Both the position numbers and the translations under genes were made by a program. 64,000 nt of DNA from Hymenobacter properus (GTDB lineage: Bacteria; Bacteroidota; Bacteroidia; Cytophagales; Hymenobacteraceae), in contig NZ_JADQDP010000001.1 of assembly GCF_015694735.1 (NCBI RefSeq), forward strand, positions 558,001-622,000. Direction: 5' to 3'. Positions 41,936 through 51,049 of this stretch are shown in pieces. Position 1 is the stretch's first letter. Each line of letters opens with the position of its first letter. The notes beneath the pieces were generated by a model that did no database searches, was not told the origin of the DNA, and saw nothing but the letters and a program-made list of their open reading frames with translations.

Positions 41936-43357
41936 TTAGTACTGTTTATCGTCGTAGTCGTCAATCAGCAGCCCTTTGGTGCGGCTGATGATGTCGCGGA
42001 AAAAGCGGCTGGCAGCACCGGGCTCCTTTTTAACCGGGGCCGGTTCGGGCGCCGAAGCCGGGGCCGGCGCGGCGGGCACCACCGCACGAGGTTCGGCCGG
42101 AGCCGGCGCCGGTGCGGGAGCCGCAGCCGGTTGCGGGGCGTAGTAAGCCGGGGCAGCGTGTAGCTGCTCTTCGTAGTCGTAGGGCGTGCGCGAGAGGTTG
42201 CGCTCATCGAGCGAATGGTAGCCCGACAGCACCAGGCCCACGGTAGTGGCGTACATCGGCGATTTCACCGCTTCGATGCGGCTCTTGCCGAGGTGCTGGT
42301 TGGGGTAGCCAATGCGGGTGTCGAGGCCGGTGATGTACTCGGTGAGCTGCTCCAGGTTCTGCAGCTGCGAGCCGCCGCCGGTGAGCACAATGCCCGCTGA
42401 CAGCTTGTCGTGCAGGCCCATGCGGTAGATTTCGGCATACACCAGCTCCATGATTTCCGACATGCGGGCCTCAATGATGTACGCCAGGTTTTTCAGCGAA
42501 ACTTCTTTGGGCGGACGGTTGGGCAGGCCGGGGATGCTCACGATTTCATAGTCGCTGGCTTCCTGGGCAATGGCTTTGCCGAACTTTACCTTCAGCTGCT
42601 CGGCCTGGCCGGGGGCCACGTTGCAGCCGGCCTTGATGTCCTGCGTGATGATGTTGCCGCCAAATGGCAGCACCGCCGCGTGGCGGATGATGCCGTCCTT
42701 GAACACGGCCAGGTCGGTGGTCCCGCCGCCAATGTCAATCAAAGCCACGCCGGCTTCCTTCTCCTCCTCCGAGAGGATGGACATGGAGCTGGCCAGCGGT
42801 TCCAGAATAAGGTCGGCGATTTCGAGGCCGGCCTTGGTCACGCACTTGTTGATGTTGTTGATGGCCGTGCTCTGGGCGGTGATGATGTGGAAGTTGCCTT
42901 CCAGGCGCACGCCTTCGTAGCCCACTGGGTCGGCGATGCCTTCCTCGTAGTCCACTTTGTAGTCCTGCGGCATCACGTGGATGATTTGCGAGCCGGGCTG
43001 GGTCACCAGCCGGTACATGTCCTGCGTGAGGCGGTTCACGTCGTCGGGCCCGATGGTGTCGTGCGAGTTGCGCGTGATGCTGCCGTTGTGTTGGAGGCTC
43101 TTGATGTGCTGGCCGGCAATGCCGACGTTTACCACTCCAATGCTAATTCCGGATTGTTCTTCGGCCTGCCGAATGGCCCGTTTAATGGCGTCTACGGTCT
43201 TGTCGATGTTGAGCACGATGCCGCGCGAAACCCCCTCAGACACGGCCTTGCCCATGCCCAGGATTTCGAGTTTGCCGAACTCGTTTTTGCGGCCCACCAG
43301 GGCACAAATTTTTGTGGTACCAATGTCGAGCCCGACGACGATTTTATCTTGTTGCAT
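41936..43357 (-). CDS. ftsA: Cell division protein FtsA
   Basis: Actin-like ATPase that tethers FtsZ to the membrane and recruits the divisome; 473 residues. VVGLDIGTTKICALVGR is the phosphate-1 loop, SHS2/1C-like ISIGVVNVGIAGQHI follows, ALIDIGGGTTDLAVFKDG is phosphate 2, and IVLTGGGSQLQNLEQL the adenosine motif. After a Pro/Ala-rich linker (about 405-440) the C-terminus ASRFFRDIISRTKGLLIDDYDD is an amphipathic helix, the expected membrane-targeting sequence. The gene is 84 bp downstream of ftsQ. Confidence 0.96.
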   Translation of the reverse strand: MQQDKIVVGLDIGTTKICALVGRKNEFGKLEILGMGKAVSEGVSRGIVLNIDKTVDAIKRAIRQAEEQSGISIGVVNVGIAGQHIKSLQHNGSITRNSHDTIGPDDVNRLTQDMYRLVTQPGSQIIHVMPQDYKVDYEEGIADPVGYEGVRLEGNFHIITAQSTAINNINKCVTKAGLEIADLILEPLASSMSILSEEEKEAGVALIDIGGGTTDLAVFKDGIIRHAAVLPFGGNIITQDIKAGCNVAPGQAEQLKVKFGKAIAQEASDYEIVSIPGLPNRPPKEVSLKNLAYIIEARMSEIMELVYAEIYRMGLHDKLSAGIVLTGGGSQLQNLEQLTEYITGLDTRIGYPNQHLGKSRIEAVKSPMYATTVGLVLSGYHSLDERNLSRTPYDYEEQLHAAPAYYAPQPAAAPAPAPAPAEPRAVVPAAPAPASAPEPAPVKKEPGAASRFFRDIISRTKGLLIDDYDDKQY

Positions 43358-43441
43358 GGGAACAGTGCTGGCGAGCAGTGAAGAAGCGGTGAGTTGGAAA
43401 CAAGAAAACAGCGGCCTTATGGCCTATGTTTCAGCGAATTA

Positions 43442-44248
43442 CTATTCGCAAATAATTTGATTTTGGTATTCTACGTTTACGCGGTGGTAGGTGTCCCACC
43501 CCAAAACTGAGGGAATTTGACGGTAAAATACCATCAGCTTCGCAAATTTTTCAGAAATATTTTCGGGCAGCCCGAATTCTATTCGTTGGTCGCCCACTTG
43601 CTGCGTGAACGAAAGCTTGCCACTTGGTTCAATGAATACCTCCGAAACCTGGGCTTTCCAGAATTCATGCTCGTCTACGTAGCGCAAAAACTCCAGATAG
43701 CGACGCCCGGTGCTATCCTGGAAAAATCCAGTTGGTAGGTTGGCACCATTGGCCCTCGCCACGGTGGCCACGCGGGCCGTAAACAGGGGCGATAGCGGCA
43801 GCGTATGGCCCTCTGCGTCGACGTAGGTATCGAGGCGGGTGTCGGGGTGCGTGAGGCGGGCAATGGGGCGGTTTTGGCGCACGTCGGCATGCAGGTTGCC
43901 GCCTAGGTCGCGGTACACCTGGGCCTCGCGCACGAAGGGGTGGGCCTTTAGGCGGGCTTCCAGCTCGCGGAGGCGCGGGCCCTCGGGGCGGCTGCCCAGC
44001 ACGGGCTCCTTGCCGCCTTTGGTGAGCAGGGCCGTGACGCCGCGCTCGCTGATGAAGTAGTTGTCGAACTCGTTGGCGATGTTAACGCGCACTTCGCTCA
44101 CGGGCCGGGTGGCTTGGCGCACCACGGCAAATACGCCCAGCCCGCCCAGCACCAGGAGGCAAGCAGCGGCAACAAGTAGGTTTCTAACGGTGCGGTCCAA
44201 AGCAGGATGATTTAAAGGGATTGGTAGATTTAAGCCGCTGGCGGGCAA
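43442..44248 (-). CDS. ftsQ: Cell division protein FtsQ
   Basis: Bitopic divisome protein; 268 residues if the TTG complementary to 44246-44248 is used. No ATG is present before the membrane helix. A second TTG (complement of 44198-44200), opening as DRTVRNLL, would give a 16-residue shorter form and is equally plausible. The helix LLVAAACLLVLGGLGVFAVV is followed by a POTRA-like region (SEVRVNIANEFDNYFISERGVTALL ... LKAHPFVREAQVYRDLGGNLHADVRQNRPIARL) and the FtsQ domain (TYVDAEGHTLPLSP). Assignment relies on position plus this architecture, as FtsQ is weakly conserved. Confidence 0.88.
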   Translation of the reverse strand: MPASGLNLPIPLNHPALDRTVRNLLVAAACLLVLGGLGVFAVVRQATRPVSEVRVNIANEFDNYFISERGVTALLTKGGKEPVLGSRPEGPRLRELEARLKAHPFVREAQVYRDLGGNLHADVRQNRPIARLTHPDTRLDTYVDAEGHTLPLSPLFTARVATVARANGANLPTGFFQDSTGRRYLEFLRYVDEHEFWKAQVSEVFIEPSGKLSFTQQVGDQRIEFGLPENISEKFAKLMVFYRQIPSVLGWDTYHRVNVEYQNQIICE

Positions 44249-44270
44249 AGCACCTGGCCAGTGGCAACGC

Positions 44271-45668
44271 TTATTTCCAGCGCTCGGTAAGGATGGATTT
44301 TAGTTGCGGCACCAGCGTGTCGATGTCGCCGGCGCCCACTGTGGCCAGAACGTCAAAATCCGCGTCGGATTGCGCGGCAGCCAGCACTTCTTCTTTGGTG
44401 CGGATGGCTTTGACGGGAGCGGCGATGTCGGCCAAAAGGATTGCGGAAGTTATACCCGGCAGCGGCTTCTCACGGGCTGGGTAAATATCCAACAAAAATA
44501 CCTCATCTGCAATACTTAAGCTTTGAGAAAAGCCCTCGGCAAAGTCGCGGGTGCGGGTGAAGAGGTGCGGCTGAAAAATAACGCGCAACCGCTTGCCCGG
44601 ATATAGGGCCCGCACCGAGCGCAAAAAGGCCTCAATCTCCCGCGGATGATGGGCATAGTCGTCCAGATAGACGTTTTTGGGCGTTGTTACGACAAATTCA
44701 AACCGGCGCTTTACCCCCCGATACGCGGCCACAGCGGCGCGTAGCTTCTCGGGCGTCACGCCCTGCAACTGAGCCACGCTAGCGGCGGCCAGCATGTTTT
44801 CCACGTTGTGGTAGCCGGGCACGGCCAGTTCCAGGTCGGCCACGGTGCCTTGGGGGCCGTGCAGGTCGAAGTGGAACTGGTGGCCTTCGGCCGTGATGTT
44901 GGCGGCAAACAGGTCCGGGCCCTGCTCGGCATTGAGGCCGTAGCGGATGACGCGCGTGCCGGCCGGCGCGGCGGCGGCCACGCTGGGGTCGGCGGTGTGG
45001 TTGATGAGCAGGGTGCCGCCAGGCTTAATTTGAGCTACAAACCGGCGGAAAGATTCTACCAGCGCGTCTTTGTCGCCGTAGATGTCGAGGTGGTCGGCAT
45101 CGGTGCTCGTGACGATGGCCACATCCGGAAACAAAGTCAAGAAGCTGCGGTCGTACTCATCGGCCTCCACCACAATGGGGGCCTCGGGCGTGGCGGGCAA
45201 CAACAGGTTGCTGCCCAGGTTAACGGCAATGCCGCCGAGAAAGGCGCCCGCGTCGAGGCCAGCGTTGTGCAACAGGTGAGCCACCATGCTGCTGGTGGTG
45301 GTCTTGCCGTGGGTGCCGGCCACGGCAATGGTATAGCGACCCTGCGTGAGCACGCCCAACACCTGGCTGCGCTTGCGGATGTCGTAGCCCCGCTCCCGCA
45401 GCCACGCCCACTCCACGCTGTCGGCCGGAATGGCGGGCGTGAGAACGACAAGGGTCTGGTCGCGGTTTTCGCGCACGGCGGCTGGAATGTTCTCCACCGC
45501 ATCGGCATAGTGCACGGCAATGCCTTCGGCGGTCAGGGCGCGCGTCAGCGGCGTTTCAGTTTTGTCGTAGCCACTTACCTGGTGGCCGTTGGCCTGAAAC
45601 CAGCGCGCCAGTGCCGACATGCCGATGCCGCCGATGCCAAGAAAGAAAACGTAGGGGAACTGGTTCAA
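44271..45668 (-). CDS. murC: UDP-N-acetylmuramate--L-alanine ligase
   Basis: Adds L-Ala to UDP-MurNAc, the first peptide step of peptidoglycan synthesis; 465 residues. A TTG start (complement of 45666-45668) gives the expected N-terminus NQFPYVFFLGIGGIGMSALARW, with the UDP-binding G-x-G-G-I-G-M. The ATP site is VAGTHGKTTTSSM; HFDLHGPQG, RFEFVVTTPKNVYLDDYAHHPREIEAFL (central/C-terminal domains) and IFQPHLFTRTRDF are all canonical MurC. The 68-bp gap to murG holds a decayed repeat end. Confidence 0.96.
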   Translation of the reverse strand: MNQFPYVFFLGIGGIGMSALARWFQANGHQVSGYDKTETPLTRALTAEGIAVHYADAVENIPAAVRENRDQTLVVLTPAIPADSVEWAWLRERGYDIRKRSQVLGVLTQGRYTIAVAGTHGKTTTSSMVAHLLHNAGLDAGAFLGGIAVNLGSNLLLPATPEAPIVVEADEYDRSFLTLFPDVAIVTSTDADHLDIYGDKDALVESFRRFVAQIKPGGTLLINHTADPSVAAAAPAGTRVIRYGLNAEQGPDLFAANITAEGHQFHFDLHGPQGTVADLELAVPGYHNVENMLAAASVAQLQGVTPEKLRAAVAAYRGVKRRFEFVVTTPKNVYLDDYAHHPREIEAFLRSVRALYPGKRLRVIFQPHLFTRTRDFAEGFSQSLSIADEVFLLDIYPAREKPLPGITSAILLADIAAPVKAIRTKEEVLAAAQSDADFDVLATVGAGDIDTLVPQLKSILTERWK

Positions 45669-45691
45669 ATTCTTACGGTGGGGTTTGATTG

Positions 45692-45726
45692 AACATCACG
45701 TCGAGCGCAGCCAAGCCATGACGTTC
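45692..45726. repeat. Decayed end of the palindromic repeat family (murG-murC gap)
   Basis: CACGTCGAGCGCAGCCAAGC ... CATGACGTT resembles the joined ends of the GTCATGC family with most of the body lost. Short, so a tentative call. Confidence 0.45.
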
Positions 45727-45736
45727 TTTTTCCGTT

Positions 45737-46819
45737 TTACTTCTTTATCAAATTCAGCAGTTCATCCACAATCGTAGCCGTGGCGTTGGGCCGGGCCAGT
45801 TCGCGCACGCGAGTGCTGAGCTGTTTTTGGCGTTCGGGGTCGGCCAGCAGGCGCAGGGCTTCGTCGTAGAGGCGCGACGGGGCGTGCTCGTCGGTAATGA
45901 GCACGGCGGCACCTTTGCTTACCAGAGCGAGGGCGTTTTTGGTTTGGTGGTCTTCGGCCACATTGGGCGAGGGCACTAGAATGCTGGCCTTGCCGGTAAG
46001 GCAAAGTTCGGAGACCGATAGGGCCCCGGCGCGGCTAATGACCACATCGGCGGCGGCGTAGGCCAAATCCATGCGCTGGATGAACTCCAGCGCGTGCAGG
46101 TTGTGAGGCTGGTCGGCTTGCTGGCGGGCTTCGGGGAAATAGAGCTTGCCCGTTTGCCAGAGCAGTTGGATGCCGGCGTCGCGCAAGCGCGAAATGGCGG
46201 CGGCGGTGGCCAGGTTGAGGGTACGGGCGCCGAGGCTCCCACCTATCACCAAAATCGTTTTTTTACTGGGGTCGAGGTCAAAGAACTTGATGGCTTCGGC
46301 GCGGTCGCCGCTGGCTATTTCGGTGCGCACGGGGTTGCCGGTGAGGATGAGCTTGTCCTTCGGGAAAAACTTTTCCATGCCGTCGTAGGCCACGCAAATC
46401 TTGTTCACCCGCTTGGCCAGCAGCTTGTTCACCAGGCCCGCATAGGAGTTTTGCTCCTGAATCAGGGCTGGAATAGCGCGGGAGGTGGCTGCCAGCAGCA
46501 CGGGCGCCGAGGCGTAGCCCCCCACTCCCACCACGGCATCGGGCCGGAATTCCTCAATCAGTTTACCGGCCTTGCGCACCGAGCGGAACACCCGCACCGG
46601 AAACAGCAGGTTTTTGGGCGTGAGGCGGCGCTGCAGCCCGGTAATGTCGAGGCCCACAATTTTATAGCCAGCTTCGGGCACGCGGGTCATTTCCATGCGG
46701 CCGTTAGCGCCCACAAACAGAATCTCGGCGTCGGGCAGGCGCTGGCGCAATTCGTTGGCAATGGCCACGGCCGGGAAGATGTGCCCGCCCGTGCCGCCGC
46801 CGGAGATGATGAATTTCAT
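45737..46819 (-). CDS. murG: UDP-N-acetylglucosamine--N-acetylmuramyl-(pentapeptide) pyrophosphoryl-undecaprenol GlcNAc transferase
   Basis: Converts lipid I to lipid II at the inner face of the cytoplasmic membrane; 360 residues. KFIISGGGTGGHIFPAVAIANEL is the N-terminal glycine-rich motif, VVGVGGYASAPVLLAA and IQEQNSYAGLVNKLLA the acceptor side, and LVIGGSLGARTLN, AADVVISRAGALSVSEL and ILVPSPNVAEDHQTKNA (UDP-GlcNAc site) the donor side. All expected motifs are intact. The next gene, ftsW, is separated by an inverted-repeat spacer. Confidence 0.97.
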   Translation of the reverse strand: MKFIISGGGTGGHIFPAVAIANELRQRLPDAEILFVGANGRMEMTRVPEAGYKIVGLDITGLQRRLTPKNLLFPVRVFRSVRKAGKLIEEFRPDAVVGVGGYASAPVLLAATSRAIPALIQEQNSYAGLVNKLLAKRVNKICVAYDGMEKFFPKDKLILTGNPVRTEIASGDRAEAIKFFDLDPSKKTILVIGGSLGARTLNLATAAAISRLRDAGIQLLWQTGKLYFPEARQQADQPHNLHALEFIQRMDLAYAAADVVISRAGALSVSELCLTGKASILVPSPNVAEDHQTKNALALVSKGAAVLITDEHAPSRLYDEALRLLADPERQKQLSTRVRELARPNATATIVDELLNLIKK

Positions 46820-46822
46820 GTT

Positions 46823-46912
46823 TGGTTGTCAGTTGTTCGTTGTCGGTTGTCAGCTTTTAACGGAGCCAGAAGTAGCCGAAACTGACAACTAACAACGAAT
46901 AACTGACAACCA
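46823..46912. repeat. Inverted repeat of the TGACAAC type between murG and ftsW
   Basis: Arms 46823-46855 (TGGTTGTCAGTTGTTCGTTG ...) and 46880-46912 are complementary except for about five mismatches, with a 24-nt centre. The arms are built from repeated TGTCAGTT/GTTGTC units. Unrelated in sequence to the GTCATGC family. Confidence 0.85.
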
Positions 46913-46918
46913 GAACGG

Positions 46919-48115
46919 CTACGCATACGCCGTGCGCTGGCTGGGGATGCGGGCCGCGTCGGGGTCTTCGCCCACCATGGGGCGCACTTCGGGTTCGCCG
47001 CGGCTCACGGCCAGGATGATGCCGATGCTGATGCCGGTGAAAATGAGCGAGGTGCCGCCCATGCTCAGCAGCGGGAGCGGCAGGCCGGTAATGGGGCCCA
47101 GCCCCACGGCCACGCCCATGTTTACCAACGCTTGCATCACGAGACTAAAACTAAGCCCCGCTGATAATAGCCCGCCAAAGGCGCCGTAACTGTTCATCAC
47201 CGTTTTTAGCCCTCGATAGAGAAAGGCCATGTAGAGCAGCAGCACCACGGCGCCGCCAATCAGGCCGTACTCTTCGATGATGATGGCGTAGATAAAGTCG
47301 GAATACGGGTGCGGCAGAATATTGCGCTCGGTGCTTTTGCCAGGGCCTTTGCCGGCGATGCCGCCGGTGGCAATGGCGATGTAGCTGTGTTCGAGCTGGA
47401 AGGGCGTTTTCTTGGTAGGGTCGGAGAAGTTGGTGAGGCGCGACTGCACCGTTTTCCAGCGCTGCCCGCTGGCCAGGGCCGTGCCACCCACCGTCACGCC
47501 AATGACCACCATCACCAGCATCTGCCGCAGCGGCACCCGGCCGATGAACATGAGCAGCAGGCAGGTAGCAAACAGCAGCGAAGCCGTGGAGGCGTTGGTG
47601 AGGGCGATGAGGCCGCAGATGATGCCCACCCACAGCATTACCGGAAAGAGCGTGCTCCAGAAGTCTTCCAAATGCTGCTGGCGGCGGCTAAGCATGCTGG
47701 CCAGGTGCGAAATCAGGGCCAGCTTGGCCAAGTCGGAGGGCTGGAAGGTTTGGTTGATGACCGGGATGGTCATCCAGCGCGAGGCGCCATTGGTTTCGCC
47801 GCCCAGCAGGTAGGTGAACAGCAGCAGCGGCACCGAAATGAGCAGCGCGTACAGCGCCAGGCGCGAGTAGTAGCGGTAGTCGACGCGGTGGGCCAGCCAC
47901 ATCAGCCCCAGCCCGGCCACAATCAGGGCCGTGTGCTTGAGCGCAATCATCTCCACGGCCGAGCCGGAGCGGCCGTGCATTTCGTTGCGGTAGGCCAGCG
48001 TGCCAGTGGCCGAATACACCACCGCGATGCTGATGAAGGAAAACAGCAACACTATGGCCCACAAAATAGGGTCGCCTTTGAGGTTGCGCTGCAGCCAGAT
48101 TTTTACGGGTTCCAT
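46919..48115 (-). CDS. ftsW: Peptidoglycan glycosyltransferase FtsW (SEDS family)
   Basis: Polymerises lipid II at the division site; 398 residues, about ten membrane helices starting at VLLFSFISIAVVYSATG. Conserved SEDS segments: MTIPVINQTFQPSDLAKLALI, IAIATGGIAGKGPGKSTERNILPHPYSDFIYAIIIEEYGLIGG, and GLPLPLLSMGGTSLIFTGISIGIILAVSR near the C-terminus. Its likely partner is the class B PBP encoded at 52599. Confidence 0.96.
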   Translation of the reverse strand: MEPVKIWLQRNLKGDPILWAIVLLFSFISIAVVYSATGTLAYRNEMHGRSGSAVEMIALKHTALIVAGLGLMWLAHRVDYRYYSRLALYALLISVPLLLFTYLLGGETNGASRWMTIPVINQTFQPSDLAKLALISHLASMLSRRQQHLEDFWSTLFPVMLWVGIICGLIALTNASTASLLFATCLLLMFIGRVPLRQMLVMVVIGVTVGGTALASGQRWKTVQSRLTNFSDPTKKTPFQLEHSYIAIATGGIAGKGPGKSTERNILPHPYSDFIYAIIIEEYGLIGGAVVLLLYMAFLYRGLKTVMNSYGAFGGLLSAGLSFSLVMQALVNMGVAVGLGPITGLPLPLLSMGGTSLIFTGISIGIILAVSRGEPEVRPMVGEDPDAARIPSQRTAYA

Positions 48116-48120
48116 GGCGT

Positions 48121-48208
48121 TGGGGTATGAGGGAAGGAGGGTATGGGGATAGGAGGTGTTAGCAGGGTTGAAGCAGGAAACTCCTACCCTCCTACCTTCT
48201 TACCCTCG
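48121..48208. repeat. Purine/pyrimidine-asymmetric inverted spacer at the murD-ftsW junction
   Basis: A G/A-rich run (TGAGGGAAGGAGGGTATGGG, 48128 on) faces a C/T-rich run (CTCCTACCCTCCTACCTTCT, 48181 on), forming an imperfect palindrome. The C/T run overlaps the last codons and stop of murD. A third spacer type, unlike the other repeats. Confidence 0.65.
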
Positions 48209-49578
48209 TTACCTAATTCACCGACGGCGGCGGCGAATTGCCGGCCCCGGTCTTCGTAGTTCTTGAAAAGGTCGAAGCTGGCGCAGCAGGGCGAAAGCAG
48301 CACCACGTCGCCGGGGGCGGCGAGAGCAGCGGCGCGTTGCACGGCGTCCTTCATGCTTTGGGTTTCCTCCACGTGCGGCACAATGGGGTCGAACGTGGTA
48401 TGTAGCTTGGTATTATCCACGCCGAGGCAGATAAGGGCCTTCACGCGGTGTTCGGCCAGGCTGAGCAGGCTGCTGTAGTCGTTGCCCTTGTCGGTGCCGC
48501 CGGCAATCCAAATGATAGGCTCATGAATGCCGTCGAGGGCATACCAGGCAGCTTCCACGTTGGTGGCCTTGCTGTCGTTGATGTAGCGCGCACCGTTGAT
48601 TTCGCCCACCAGCTGCAGGCGGTGGTCGGCATTGCGGAAGGTGGCCAGGGCGGCCTCAATCTGTTCGGCTTCGAGGCCGGCCACGCGGGCGGCGAGCACG
48701 GCGGCCAGGGTGTTCTGGCGGTTGTGCTGGCCGATGAGGGGCGAGCGGGCAATACTGATTTCCACGCCGCCGTCCTCGCTGAGGCCCGGCGCCAGGTTGG
48801 TGCAAAGCGTGTCTTCGCCGGTGTAGTAGCCGGCCAGCCAGGCATCGGGCCGGTGGTGAAGGCTGAACGGCAACTGCTGCGCGGCCATGAAAGCCGATTG
48901 GAAATATTTGCCCGTCACCTCATCGTCGGCGTTGTAGATGAAAGCGCCGCTGCTGTCGAGGTTGCGGGTGATGCGCAGCTTGGCCTGGGCGTAGTTTTCG
49001 AGCGAGTAGCCGTACCGGTCGAGGTGGTCGGGGGTGATGTTGAGCAGAATGGCCACCCAGGGCTGAAAATCTTGGGTGTCATCCAGCTGGAAGCTGCTCA
49101 GCTCCACCACATAGTAGTCGAACTTGTCTTCAATCACCTGCTCAGCCAGTGAGAAGCCCACATTGCCGGCCAGGCCCACGCGCAGGCCCGCTTCCTTCAG
49201 CAGGTGATAAGTGAGCAAGGTGGTGGTGGTTTTGCCGTTGGTACCGGTGATGCAGATGCACTTGGCGCGGGTGTAGCGCCCGGCAAACTCAATCTCGGAA
49301 ATGACCGGAATCTGCTTCTCGCGCAGCGCCTGAATCACGGGCGCTTTCTCGGGGATGCCGGGGCTTTTCACCACTTCATCGGCTTGTAGAATACGGTCCA
49401 GCGTGTGCTGGTTTTCTTCGAAGGCAATGCCGGCCTGGGTGAGCTGCTGCTTATAATCGGGTTGAATGGTGCCGCGGTCCGACACGAATACCGTGTGGCC
49501 CTTGGCTTGGGCTAGCAGCGCGGCCCCCACCCCGCTTTCGGCGGCTCCGAGGATGACGATGTTCTTCTGGTCAGTCAT
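48184..49578 (-). CDS. murD: UDP-N-acetylmuramoyl-L-alanine--D-glutamate ligase
   Basis: Adds D-Glu to UDP-MurNAc-L-Ala; 464 residues. IVILGAAESGVGAALLA is the N-terminal UDP-binding motif, CICITGTNGKTTTTLLTYHLL the ATP P-loop, ILLNITPDHLDRYG and RYINDSKATNVEAAWYAL the Mur-ligase signatures, and VLLSPCCASFDLFKNYEDRGRQF the C-terminal motif. The last nine or so residues (about GNEGKKVGG) are encoded by a repeat-like tract, and its ATG lies inside the edge of palindromic repeat copy 7. Catalytic parts are intact. Confidence 0.96.
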   Translation of the reverse strand: MTDQKNIVILGAAESGVGAALLAQAKGHTVFVSDRGTIQPDYKQQLTQAGIAFEENQHTLDRILQADEVVKSPGIPEKAPVIQALREKQIPVISEIEFAGRYTRAKCICITGTNGKTTTTLLTYHLLKEAGLRVGLAGNVGFSLAEQVIEDKFDYYVVELSSFQLDDTQDFQPWVAILLNITPDHLDRYGYSLENYAQAKLRITRNLDSSGAFIYNADDEVTGKYFQSAFMAAQQLPFSLHHRPDAWLAGYYTGEDTLCTNLAPGLSEDGGVEISIARSPLIGQHNRQNTLAAVLAARVAGLEAEQIEAALATFRNADHRLQLVGEINGARYINDSKATNVEAAWYALDGIHEPIIWIAGGTDKGNDYSSLLSLAEHRVKALICLGVDNTKLHTTFDPIVPHVEETQSMKDAVQRAAALAAPGDVVLLSPCCASFDLFKNYEDRGRQFAAAVGELGNEGKKVGG

Positions 49579-49668
49579 GCTGAGCTAAGCGAAGCATCTT
49601 ATCACGGTTACTTAAACTGACTGAGGCGGCGCGACCGTGATAAGGTCCTTCGCTCCGCTCAGGATGAC
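49574..49668. repeat. Dispersed palindromic repeat, copy 7, chimeric arms, overlapping the murD start
   Basis: The left arm is GTCATGCTGAGC type (49574-49608), while the right arm (49634-49668) ends in the AGGATGAC form of the other subfamily, so the copy mixes the two. The murD start codon (complement of 49576-49578) lies in its first bases. Confidence 0.87.
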
Positions 49669-49677
49669 AGGTATTTT

Positions 49678-50898
49678 CTAGCGCAGCTTCAGCGTAACCA
49701 AGGTAATAACGGCCAGCATGATGCCCACAATCCAGAAGCGCGACACAATTTTGGATTCGTGGTAGCCGAGTTTCTGGTAGTGGTGGTGCAGGGGCGACAT
49801 GCGCAACAGGCGGCGCCCCTCACCGTACTTTTTGCGGGTGTATTTGAAGTAGCTCACCTGCACAATGACCGACAGGTTTTCAATCAGAAACACACCGCAC
49901 AGTACCGGAATCAGCAATTCCTTGCGCACAATGAGGGCCAGCACTGCAATGATGCCGCCCAGCGCCAGCGAGCCCGTGTCGCCCATAAATACCTGCGCCG
50001 GGTAGCTGTTGTACCACAAGAAGCCGATGCACGCGCCCACGAATGCCGTGCAGAAAATAACCAATTCGCCCGAATCCGGGATGAACATGACGTCGAGGTA
50101 ATCAGCCAGTAGCGCGTTGCCGCTCACGAAAGCGAAAATGGCCAGCGTGACGCCGATGATGGCCGAGGTGCCCGCTGCCAGCCCGTCGAGGCCGTCGGTG
50201 ATGTTGGCACCGTTGCTCACCGCCGTTATCAGGAAGATGACGATGGGGATGTAGAGCAGGCCGTAGAGGCCGTTGAAGAGCGTACCGGCCGAGGCAAACA
50301 GGTCACCGTAGTTCAGCTCGTTGTTCTTCATAAATGGCACCGTGGTAATCATCAGGTGCACGTCTTTGAACACCTTGCTGGCCTCGATGGCTGAGAACGT
50401 GCCGTTGGGCAGCAGGTACTCGCGCACGGTGATTTCATTGCTATAAAACAATACCCAGCCCACCGTGATGCCGAGGCCCACTTGGCCCAGCACCTTAAAG
50501 CGCCCGCTCAGCCCCTCTTTGTTTTTACGAAACACCTTGATGTAGTCGTCCAGGAAGCCAATCAAGCCCAACCACACCGTGCTCAGTATCATGAGAATGA
50601 TGTAGATATTACGCAGGCGAGCCAGCAAAATCACCGGCACCAGAATGGCCAGAATGATGATGAGGCCGCCCATGGTGGGCGTGCCTTTCTTCTCGTTTTG
50701 GCCCTGCAGGCCTAGGTCGCGGATGCTTTCGCCCACCTGCTTGCGCTGCAGCAGCTTGATGAGGCGGTGGCCAAAGGTTTGGGCGATGAGCAGGGAAATC
50801 ACGACCGCCAGCCCGGCCCGGAACGTGGTGTACTGAAACACCCCGGCGCCGGGCAGGTGGAAATGTTCGTGCAGGTAACGGAAAAGGTAATAAAGCAT
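49678..50898 (-). CDS. mraY: Phospho-N-acetylmuramoyl-pentapeptide-transferase
   Basis: Transfers phospho-MurNAc-pentapeptide to undecaprenyl phosphate, giving lipid I; 406 residues with ten membrane helices. The enzyme's signatures are present: [29 protein letters not shown] (the catalytic D-D), [23 protein letters not shown] and [18 protein letters not shown] (HHH loop). It contains an ~50-residue periplasmic insertion ([27 protein letters not shown]...) typical of Bacteroidota MraY. Both flanking gaps hold palindromic repeats. Confidence 0.97.
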   Translation of the reverse strand: MLYYLFRYLHEHFHLPGAGVFQYTTFRAGLAVVISLLIAQTFGHRLIKLLQRKQVGESIRDLGLQGQNEKKGTPTMGGLIIILAILVPVILLARLRNIYIILMILSTVWLGLIGFLDDYIKVFRKNKEGLSGRFKVLGQVGLGITVGWVLFYSNEITVREYLLPNGTFSAIEASKVFKDVHLMITTVPFMKNNELNYGDLFASAGTLFNGLYGLLYIPIVIFLITAVSNGANITDGLDGLAAGTSAIIGVTLAIFAFVSGNALLADYLDVMFIPDSGELVIFCTAFVGACIGFLWYNSYPAQVFMGDTGSLALGGIIAVLALIVRKELLIPVLCGVFLIENLSVIVQVSYFKYTRKKYGEGRRLLRMSPLHHHYQKLGYHESKIVSRFWIVGIMLAVITLVTLKLR

Positions 50899-50940
50899 TC
50901 GGGGGAGTCTGGTAGGCGTTCTGCGTACTATGCGCCGCCT

Positions 50941-51025
50941 GTCATCCTGAGCGCAGCGAAGGACCTTATCAAGTCAGAACCTCTCGTTCTGCGGTGATAA
51001 GGTCCTTCGCTGCGCTCAGGATGAC
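50941..51025. repeat. Dispersed palindromic repeat, copy 8, perfect arms (GTCATCCTGAGC type)
   Basis: Perfect 30-nt arms (50941-50970 / 50996-51025) enclosing 25 nt. Same subfamily as the inner element at 27743. It sits in the mraY-murE gap. Confidence 0.92.
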
Positions 51026-51049
51026 AGGAGAATCAAAGACGACACAACG

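Noticed and set aside
9825..51025. The dispersed palindromes as a CRISPR array
   Set aside because: Copies are scattered over 40 kb in separate intergenic gaps, are palindromic over their whole length, have no regular spacers, and no cas genes were seen.
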